From: Cryptomeria japonica | Taxonomy: Eukaryota; Streptophyta; Pinopsida; Cupressales; Cupressaceae | Reading direction: 5' to 3' | DNA length: 64,000 bases | Assembly: GCF_030272615.1 (NCBI RefSeq) | Contig: NC_081413.1 | Location: 333,288,302 to 333,352,301 of the forward strand | Shown: piece after piece, positions 54,827 through 64,000 of the stretch | Position numbering within the stretch: position 1 is the first letter of the stretch | Layout: the number at the start of each line of letters is the position of its first letter | Notes under the pieces: model-generated | What the model was told of the DNA's origin: nothing | Database searches by the model: none | What the model saw: only the letters and a program-made list of their open reading frames with translations | Made by a program: the position numbers and the translations under genes

Positions 54827-57800
54827 TGTAATGCCCGCCAAAATACCCTAGAGAAATAAACTAAAAAACTACTAACAATTTTTTTTTAAAACATCCATTA
54901 CATTATTCCAACATTAACATACATCGATACAACATTATCCAAATGAAATAACACATGTAACATCAAATATAAACATTGTAAACCCATTCTACATAAGAAA
55001 ATTAAACCTTCTAACATTATCATATTCCAAATATACTCTTGCAACACAATTATTCCCTAGGGTATCTTAACATCGCTACCTAGCAACATTCTATCATAAC
55101 ATCCATTTATCAAGAAGATCAAATTTCTAACTACTCAAGTGAAGCTTCAATGCAACTATTCTATTATTTCCATCTATCATTCTAAGGCATAACATAACTC
55201 AATTTTCAAAGCATGAATATATATATATATATATATACAACACAAATAACATGTTTACTCCATTTCACAATCACATAGATTACATAATCACTTTTTAACA
55301 TATTCATTATTCTATACATTAAGAAGACATCAAAAAATTCTTCCTAACCTCTACATCATATTCCTTCTTCATTTCATTTAGATACCTAACACAAAGTCAT
55401 ACAATATCATATTATTTATCTTTATTAGATGTATTCCTAATACCCAACCCTCTAATCAATTATTATTATTTTATCACTTGAAATTATACCATCAACTCTT
55501 CATTTGGTATCCTAGGTTTAGAACCCCTCCCTAGAGGTCTAGCACTCACAACCTAGTACCAACACATGCAAGATCCCACTCCCCCATCCATGAACCAAGG
55601 CCATAGGATAAAGATACAATCAAATGAGAAAATAACACCATCATAAAATTTCAATAAAATACAATAACCATATCAACAATCGAGCACAAATAGAGCAATA
55701 AGGACTCATAAGTCAACTCAAGGAAGGAAACCGTCACAATGCAACACCAACATAAGACAATCAGGGATGCAAATCATAAAAGAGGTCAAAATAACATTAA
55801 ATCCTCAACTATGAGGCATACCACATCCCACTAGAGCCATAAATCAATCCCTCAACAACAAGGCATTCTCCCTCTCATCGGTGCATCAAATCACATAGGA
55901 AACACCTCATCGATAAGGCATGAACCTTCTTATCAGAGAAAATGAAACAACATAAGGGATAAAAAAATATCATAATCAACTCTGAAAATGTCAATACATA
56001 CGGCACAAGCCTCTGGAGCATTCACATCAATCAGAAATGCACTTAAACAAGCTAAAAACTGACTTCTAGAGACCCCTAGAATAGCTCAGCACCCCTAAAA
56101 ACTAGGATAGTGTTCCTATGGTAACATTTATAGCATGTATGGTAGCATTTCTGAATAGTGTGATTTTGTTTCTAGTCTCTAGGGTGGCGTTTCTGGCCAA
56201 TTTGGTTGAATCTGCAAATAAGGACCTCAACTCTTATGGTAAGTTTGTCAGAGCATATGGCATGAATAGTGGCATTCCTGGTATGTATGGTGGCATTATT
56301 GGTATGCAGGGTGGCATTTCTGGTGCATCCTATAGCGTTCTTGGGTTATTACATAGTGTTTCTGGTAAATGTGCAGAAAACAACTCAATACTATGGCATA
56401 TGGCTTAGGAGGGGTCTCAGGAAGGCTCAGGGGTATAAAACGACCCACATACTACACATGGGTGGTTTGGAACATCCAAAAAACATCAAGAACAACTAAC
56501 ATAATCATTGCATAGTCACTGGCAAAAAGTTGCAGAAGAAAATCCCTCTCCTACTAAGCATAAACTGAGAAATAGGAGCCAAAACCATGAGAGAGAGAGA
56601 GAGAGAAGTATCAATCAACCAAAGGAGGTTCAACAAAGATGGGTAGAGTCTGAATGCAATAAATAGAAGTGGAAGGATGTGTCCACATTCCCAAAATGCA
56701 TTCACTGAAAGATTACATAGTACACAACAAGGATATAGAGACAAATATGCATTTTCCCATTCCCAAACTTACACAACACACTAAAATCCATCAAGACAAA
56801 TAATTCCACAGTCAATCAATCCCCTAAGAGAAATAAAAATTCAACTTGCAGACATGGAGAAGACAAACTTTTCAGGAAATGAAAGGCAAGAGTAGAGCCA
56901 CAAACCTGCAAATCGCAAAACCAAAATTAAAGAATAAATATGAGATTGTCAAGCCTTCCAAAATCCAAAACACAATCCAAACTCTAAATCCAATTCCAAA
57001 ATCCTCTTGCAATGATCTACAAGATGATTAACCCATGCACATACCAACAAGCCAAAATAAATAGAAAAAAAATTTAGACTATAGTATTCTCAACCAATAG
57101 AAAAATTCCAAAAATCATATATTTTACTTACCATTAATTGGGAAATGCAAATATTTTCTCATAATTAGATGGTAGGTAAAAATAATATTATTTACCCATA
57201 CTCAATTAAATAATTCCCATATAATAATTTATAATTAATCATTATTAATATTCATACCAATAAATAAATAAATAAAATAAATAGAACCCAAATAAATAAT
57301 TAAATTAAAAATAATAAATAATTAAAAGTCATCTTCAACAATAAATCAAACAAATTAAATAATTAAACAATAAATAAAGCTCAATTACATACTAATAAAT
57401 TAAATTAAATAGGTTAATTACTTAATTAGATCCTTAATTAAAATGTATAATACAATCATGCAATAAAGCCAATAACCAAGCCACGACTGAGCAAAATAAG
57501 AAGCCAGAGAGATTTGACCTCATGACCTATGAAATAAGGTGGAGGAGACTCAACCGATACACCACATCTCTTAGTTGATCCTAAAGAAAGATCAACCAAG
57601 AAAAAGACATCAAGATGAACTAACAAGGTATACTTCTTAGACCTAGAGTGTGTGAGGGAAACTGTGTCATCTCCGACAACTTGCCATTAGGATAGAGACA
57701 CACTCAGACTTGTGAAGCTAGTTGGAGTCAATGTCTGGTACCTGCAAACTTGCATCAAAAGCCAACATGACATATACAATACATATATTTCACAATAACA

Positions 57801-58128
57801 AGACAAGTGATAGAGAATCACAATGATATATCCTACTCACAATGAGTGATATGATACCATCTCTACTCACGAAGACAGTCACCCAATATGATAACAAGAC
57901 ACTACATAGAATCATCATCATGAAATAGGGTTAGTATCATCATCAGCCATAAAATTCTCCAATCATAAAGAGTCATAAAAGATAACATGAATCAACATAA
58001 AGTCCTAGTATCAATGATACCATCTAATATAGCAGAAGAGTCATAAATAACCATCCAAGTAACCATCATATGTCTAAATAAGTCTATCAGGATACAAATC
58101 AAAATGCAAGTCTAGGAGGGGCACTACA
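54827..58128 (-). repeat. Element E 3' LTR (left)
   Basis: TGTAATGCCCGCC...GGGGCACTACA, 3,302 bp. Relative to the right LTR it lacks about 0.9 kb at around 55399 (the matching segment is about 62010-62920). It contains a 21-bp repeat block (56271-56365), a TA tract at 55218-55238, a GA tract at 56589-56606 and very AT-rich sequence at 57080-57450. Confidence 0.88.
56271..56365. repeat. 21-bp imperfect tandem repeat in E LTR, about 4.5 units
   Basis: Units GGCATTCCTGGTATGTATGGT, GGCATTATTGGTATGCAGGGT and GGCATTTCTGGTGCATCCTAT, then more diverged ones. The same block occurs in the right LTR at 63779-63870. Read in frame it gives a 7-residue period (GIPGMYG, GIIGMQG, GISGASY). Confidence 0.75.
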
Positions 58129-58142
58129 TCCTCCCCCCCTTA
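58129..58142 (-). other. Element E polypurine tract
   Basis: The minus strand reads TAAGGGGGGGAGGA immediately before the LTR start TGTAGTGCCCC. Confidence 0.85.
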
Positions 58143-61100
58143 GGCTCAACTTACTCCTGGAAGTCACCAAGGGTTAAGTTGAAAACAAATACACATCAAC
58201 ACTGAACTTCTGAAACCAAACAACTTCTAACTCAAAATATGGTAATGATTACAAAAAAATTCCTTTGTATACTTTAATTATCCAAGAAAATATGTTATAT
58301 AAGAGATAAAAACAAGTTGGAAAACTCTTAATAGTTACAATTAGCATGATAAATCATTGAAATATCTTCAAGATAAATTTATTTAATCACATTTTGAAAG
58401 ACTAAACTATAATTTTTGTATCCGAGTTAACATCTATAAGCAAAAATCATAGTAACTCACGCAATTCAAGTATGGAAACACTTCCTTTAATGTCTAATTG
58501 AATTTAATTAGGAAGACAAGTATACATTTTACACATTACTTCACACATAGGCACAACCTTAAGAAGCCACATGTCATATTCCTATATGAGGAAAGTTGAA
58601 TAAAATCCCTTCAAGACTAGATAAAATCAAGAGACTCTCGTGATTACCAGAAATCTATACTCTATAATTATTAAGGAAAGAAAAATTTACAATACTCAAA
58701 CCTCTCAATCCCTACCACACTTCCTCTATGCTACTATGATGGAAGAATCTACACTTCTATCAACCAATCAATTATTACAAAGAACTCTAATTCATCCAGT
58801 TTGCATGATATATGTATATAAACATCCAATGAAGATATGAAAGCAATGATTTCTTTTGCATTTATCATCTTCACATATTACAAATACTTCAAATTCCACT
58901 GCACTTCTATTAAACATCTAATTAACTCTAGAAGATTCCAATACATGTCATCCTACAAACATATTTCATTACTCCACTACAATCATCATTATTCATTTGT
59001 TCACTAGGGCTAGTACACTTCTCCGTGGTGTCCTCCTTTATACACACCATCAGAGGTTCAAAGTGAACATGATAGAGACTACACTCAACACAAAATGAGG
59101 GCCCACAATTTAACATACAAAATGACCACCATGGACAACAAAGAGGAAGTCAAAAGGAAAACTTCTCAAACCAATCATTAAATCACAAAAAGAAAGAAAA
59201 TTTGTCGGCGGAATGCATTGAGAAAATAAAGTGTGACAAGTGCCACTACACAAACAAAATAAATGAAAGAAGAAATTAGTGGCCAATCCAAAGGAAGAGG
59301 TCCAAAATTGAATTTAACCCCAATTATACTTCACAAAATCATAAAATCACTCAAACAAAATGACAAACTTGTCCGAATCCACATCACGAGGTGACCAATA
59401 TCAGTCACACCAAGAGGGAGTAACCACTACACAACATCTAAGGGTACAATTCCCTAAATGTGTTAGAGAGTGCATGCTAGACATTTAAAATCATAAATTT
59501 GTTCATATACCCCAAATTTCTTTTATCATTTTTATTGCAATACAATTCTTTACAATAATCTAGACAACTATCTTTCATGAAGGATAATACATACAAGAAG
59601 GAAATAAGGTATAAGGTGTCTCATACATACCCAAGGAATACACTCAATCAGGAGTAATGTTCAAGATATCTGATCTATAAAATGATCACCTTTACCAAGC
59701 TATAATAGAAACAATATTACAACTTCATTTATTCACTTGATAATATTCTTTAACATACATACACCATTTCCATATCAATGCTTAATAAACAGTAAACGAT
59801 AATTAGAATGCTCTGCAAGATGTTATTTATACATTTGGTCATTCATGTATTTACTCAAATAAATCTCATTACTTGAAGCAAGATTCAATATCAGATTTTC
59901 AGTTCAACCACCTATGATCATTTTCTAAAATACCATCAGTCAATCAATTTCCTCGATTAAACATAAAACTTGATATCCTATCCTTACTTGTCACCACTTT
60001 ATATCCATTTAAAATTACACACAAATTCAACCACAAACATATATTACTTATTCAATCTCGTCTCTTACCATCACTTAATTATAATCATTTCCGAACTAAG
60101 CATTCCTAGAAAACAAGAAGCATAGCTATCTAGAATGCAATACAACCTTACTCAATGCACTGCCAATTCATCTTACTAAAATTCATGGAACAAATTCTTT
60201 CTTAAACTTTGAATAGGTCAATGAGATAGCATCTAGTCTCAATCCATCCATTTGATCAAATAGAACTTTTCAACAAACCACACAGCTCTTGCTCAAGACT
60301 AAGGCTTTTATCTTTCCAAACCAAGTAAAGACATAATCATATGATCTCAAATTTTTTATATATATAATGCACCAATATTTTACTTTGTTCTACACACATA
60401 TTATAAAATTTTATTTTAACTTGTGAGTTTATAATAGCTTCCTACATTATTTATGCAAGAGAGTTTCTATCTAAACAATTCTATCCTTAAATAAATCATG
60501 GATACAATGCACAAATCTATATCTTCAAACAATTTCATTTTATCCAACATCTTTAATATCCAATGCTTCTACTCTTTATCGATATACTCATAAGCACTAT
60601 GATTCTTGTACCCAAATAAGAGGAGAGGAAGAAAGAACAATGTCAATCAACCAATGTATGTGCACAACATTATGCATGAACAACTTGAAATTCCTAAGCA
60701 TGTCTCATTTATCATTTTATGTAACTATTAACATCTTTTCTAAGATATTCAAATTCAACTTCCCATAAGGTCTCCTAATATTACAAATGCAACTAGAAAT
60801 CTGAAGTCCTTATTGAAAGATATGATTTATTCAAACAATCTTTTCTTAAATACAAAATCGCACACATATATCCATTCTACACTAATTAACTTCCTTACCT
60901 CTTCCATAGGAGAATAAGCAAAAGAGAAAAGCATCTTGAAACTACTATTTTCTTATATAGGTGCACCCCACACAATTTCTTTGATTTCATAGCATGGTCT
61001 ACACTAAATCATTCTTATATGTACAATACAAATTCTCCCTCTTCATATTCATAAGAAAATCATGTAACAAGCTAATCTTTAAACAAAACATTAGATAAAG

Positions 61101-61458
61101 GAATATACACAATTTCTCTTCACTTTATAGGATGATTAATTATATAGGAAAAACAACCTTTAATATTTGGTTAAGCACTAGAAATTACAAGCAACAAAGA
61201 CCGCATAGAGTCATATAGACATTATGCTCATTTAAGAGGCATGCATAAGAAATGAATACACATATTGCACACAACTTATAATTCCTAGGAGGGATTAGGG
61301 AGAAACACAAAGCATAAACATATAAGATCTCCTAAATTCCCATGGCATTCTCCATTTCAAATTTTAAACAATAACTCAAGCTAAGAGAATAGTATAGTAC
61401 ACCACGAAAGGCCAAGATCAAAGACACTAACCAAAAATCCCAGTGTTTGCAACACGAG
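58143..61458 (-). other. Element E interior, no coding capacity
   Basis: AT-rich sequence with no ORF longer than about 66 codons on either strand and no retrotransposon motif. It is the hallmark of a LARD-type element mobilised by proteins made elsewhere. Confidence 0.7.
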
Positions 61459-61470
61459 CTCTGATACCAA
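61459..61470 (-). other. Element E primer-binding site
   Basis: The minus strand reads TGGTATCAGAGC, the perfect initiator-Met tRNA complement, close after the LTR end ...GGCATTACA (61472). Confidence 0.85.
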
Positions 61471-61471
61471 A

Positions 61472-64000
61472 TGTAATGCCTGCCAAAATACCCTAGTAAA
61501 TAAACTAAAAACTACTAACAATTTTTTTTTTAAACACCCATTACATTATTCCAACATTAACATACATCGATACAACATTATCCAAATGCAATAACACATG
61601 TAACATCAAATAGAAACATTGTAAACCCATTCTACACAAGTGGATTTAACCTTCTAACATTATCATATTTCAAATATATTCTTGCAACACTATTATTCCC
61701 TAGGGTACCTTAACGTCACTACCTAGAAACATTCTATCATAACATCCATTTATCAAGAAGATCAAATTCCTAGCTACTCAAGTGAAGCTTCAATGCAACT
61801 ATTCTATTATTTCCATCAATCATTCTAAGGCATAACATAACTCAATTTTCAAAGCATGAATATATATATATATACTCTATTTCACAATCACATAGATTAC
61901 ATAAGAACTTTTTAACATATTCATCATTCTATACATTAAGAAGAAAAAAAAACATTCTTCCTAACCTCTGCATCATATTCCTTCTTCATTTCATTTAGAT
62001 ACCTAACACAAAGTTGCTTACTCTTTTACTTAGTCAAGTCATCATTGCCTACTATGAAAAGTTTCGAACACATAGTATACCTTATTAGAACATTATAAAA
62101 ATCATTTAACCTTTAGTGTTAATGATCACCTAGTCACTTTAGTATAGATTAATGCTAAACCATTCCATTTTTCTATCATTTATTCTGTAGTATAACATAA
62201 TAATTTTGTTTATCACGTAAATGTAGTACAAATTAAATACATATAGACTATTCCAACCTCATGGTTACTTTGAACTCAAAGCAAATGTCTCTTACAACAT
62301 GAAATAGTCATAGATCTATACCCAATTCTAATAGCAAGTCCTATTACAACTTCCTTCTCAAATACATGATAGTACAATATATAAAAATACATCATTTCTT
62401 TTGCATACACATTTAATTATGATACAATGTCTTATTTTCATGAACATATAAATCAATTCCAAAGTTAAAACTCATGAAGAATTCCAATCCACTCACGCAA
62501 CACCAAGGAGATTATCCCAATGGAAGAAGGAAATCACCCACCTGACCATGTGGAACCAATGAAGGAACCACCCCTCATGCTAGGAGATGACAAAGGTTCC
62601 AACTCATAATTGAGACCTAATCTAACACCTATCAACCAAAGGATACACCGTGAATCCATGATTCCCAAACACAAGAATACATTAACAAGTACAACAAGTG
62701 TCTAAATCAATGTAATTATTCTCTAGAGGCAAATCAATAAACCAAGGCATATGGACAATGGATACATGTGGGGTAGAGTGTCATCATATACTAGCCTCAT
62801 GTGGCATCCATCTCCACCTTGGAGTAACTCAAGGGAGATCGGGTATACCACTCCAATGGTCTTCCCAATTTAGGATCCCAAAAATATCTCCCTATGTCTG
62901 CCCAATTGGGGCATGCAATATCATATTCTTTATCTTTATTAGATGTATTCCTAATACCCAACCCTCTAATCAATTATTTTATGTTATCACTTGAAATTAT
63001 ACCATCAACTCTTCATGTGGTATCCTAGGTTTAGACCCCATTCTTAGAGGTCTAGTACTCACAACCTACTACCAACACATGCAAGAGCCCACTCCCCCAT
63101 CCATGAACAAAGGCCATAGGGTAAAGATACAAATCACATGAGAAAATAACACCATCATAAAATCTCAAGAAGATACAATAACTAAATCAACAACCGAGCA
63201 CAAATTGAGCAATAAGGACTCATAAGTCAACTCAAGGAAGGAAACCTTCACAATAGAACACCAACATAAGTAAATCATGGATGAAAATAAATAAAGAGGT
63301 CCAAATAACATAAAATCATCAATGGTGAGGCATAGAATATCCCACTAGAGCCATAAAATCAATCCCTCAATAGTGAGACATTCTCCCTCTTGCTAGAGCG
63401 TCAAATTGCATAGGAAACACCTCATCGGTAAGGAATGAACCTTCTTACTAGAGAACATGAAACAACATAATCGATAAAACAACATCATAATAAACTCTAA
63501 AAATTTCAATACATATTACGCAAGCCTCTGGAGAATTCACACCAATAAAAAATGCACTTAAACAAGCTAAAAAATGACTTCTGGAGACGCCCGAGATAGC
63601 TTAGCACCTCTGAAACCTAGGATAATATTCCTGGTAGGTATGGCAATGTTTCTGTCATGTATGGTAACATTTATGGTTAGTATGATGCCATTTCTGGTCT
63701 TCTGGTCAATTTGGTTGAATCTGCAAATCAAGACCTTAGCTCTCATAGTAAGTTTGTCAGAGCATATGGCATGAATAGTGGCATTCCTGGCATGTATGGT
63801 GGTGTTCTTGGCATGAAGGGTGGCATTTCTAGTGCATCCTGTAGTTTTCTTGGGTGATTGCATAGCATTTCTAGAAAATGTGTAGGAAATAACTCAATAC
63901 TAAGGTATATGGCTTAGGAGGTATCTTAGGAAGGCTCAGGGTTATAAAATGACCCACATACTACACACAGGTAGTCTAGAACATCCAGAAAATGTCAAGA
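61472..64000 (-). repeat. Element E 5' LTR (right), truncated by window end
   Basis: Begins TGTAATGCCTGCC and follows the left LTR to about its position 56495. It includes an extra section (about 62010-62920) absent from the left copy. From the two copies, the full LTR should be about 4.2 kb, longer than the interior of the element. Confidence 0.88.

Larger units (their letters stand above)
54827..64000 (-). mobile_element. Element E: non-coding large-LTR retrotransposon (LARD-like), right end outside window
   Basis: Near-identical sequences at 54827-58128 and from 61472 to the window end are its LTRs. The PBS next to the right LTR (61459-61470) and the polypurine tract next to the left LTR (58129-58142) both read on the minus strand. 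The 3.3-kb interior contains no recognisable gag or pol. It disrupts T7 RNase H. LTR G and LTR F are relatives. Confidence 0.88.

Noticed and set aside
56425-56445. Plus-strand GTATAAAACG in the E LTR (also near 63943) as a promoter
   Set aside because: Element E is oriented on the minus strand by its PBS and polypurine tract, so this TATA-like word points the wrong way for the element. An antisense role is possible but unsupported.
1-64000. Host protein genes, tRNA, rRNA or CRISPR arrays
   Set aside because: None seen on either strand. tRNA-like words are PBS sites, and repeats are tandem or LTR-derived without CRISPR spacing.

Overview
This is nuclear DNA from a seed plant with a large, retrotransposon-packed genome. 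The evidence is plant-type Ty3/gypsy (Tat-like and chromovirus-like), Ty1/copia and L1 relatives, initiator-Met and other plant-style primer-binding sites (PBS), and a plant mobile domain (PMD) reading frame. A conifer or other gymnosperm is plausible but not demonstrated. I found no ordinary host gene, rRNA, tRNA or CRISPR array. Almost every base can be placed in, or next to, a transposable element. Nearly all coding frames are decayed, so short ORFs are fragments or shadows.

Left part (1-34862). A gag-only LTR retrotransposon (T1, minus strand; left LTR cut by the window edge, right LTR 5479-8696) sits inside the reverse transcriptase of a chromovirus-like gypsy element (T2, minus; 8697-10836, continuing at 34863). 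The LTR of T2 is split by a very large Tat-like gypsy element (T3, minus; 10842-34857, target duplication ATATC). T3 carries gag, protease, G-patch-like linker, RT, RNase H and integrase, all on the minus strand. Downstream of pol it carries a plus-strand (antisense) PMD frame at 19745-22125. A non-autonomous copia-type element (T4, minus; 13104-19696, target duplication ATTTT) interrupts T3 just upstream of that antisense frame. T4 encodes a four-zinc-knuckle gag-like protein and a long unbroken ORF of unknown function in place of pol.

Right part (35545-64000). Copia remnants share one LTR (internal - LTR 36046-36942 - internal). The second copia body is cut by the start of a large-LTR element (LTR G, 38666-39543), which is cut by another copia (T7, plus; 39544 to 54826). 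The 5' LTR of T7 is split by a 10.2-kb block (40706-50933, imperfect duplication TTGGT/TTAGT), best read as a solo large LTR (LTR F). LTR F contains a 3'-truncated L1-like LINE flanked by 0.6-0.7-kb direct repeats. The RNase H of T7 is cut by another large-LTR element (E, minus; 54827 to beyond 64000), whose 3.3-kb interior has no coding capacity.

Insertion order from nesting: T2 before T1 and T3; T3 before T4; copia 2 before LTR G, before T7, before LTR F and E; LTR F before the LINE. The most unusual items are the antisense PMD gene whose presumed promoter is split by T4, the long-ORF non-autonomous T4, the LINE with giant flanking duplications, the repeated PBS-like modules in T1, and a TAG-biased stop-codon pattern consistent with deamination of methylated CHG cytosines. 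All alignments and translations were made by eye.
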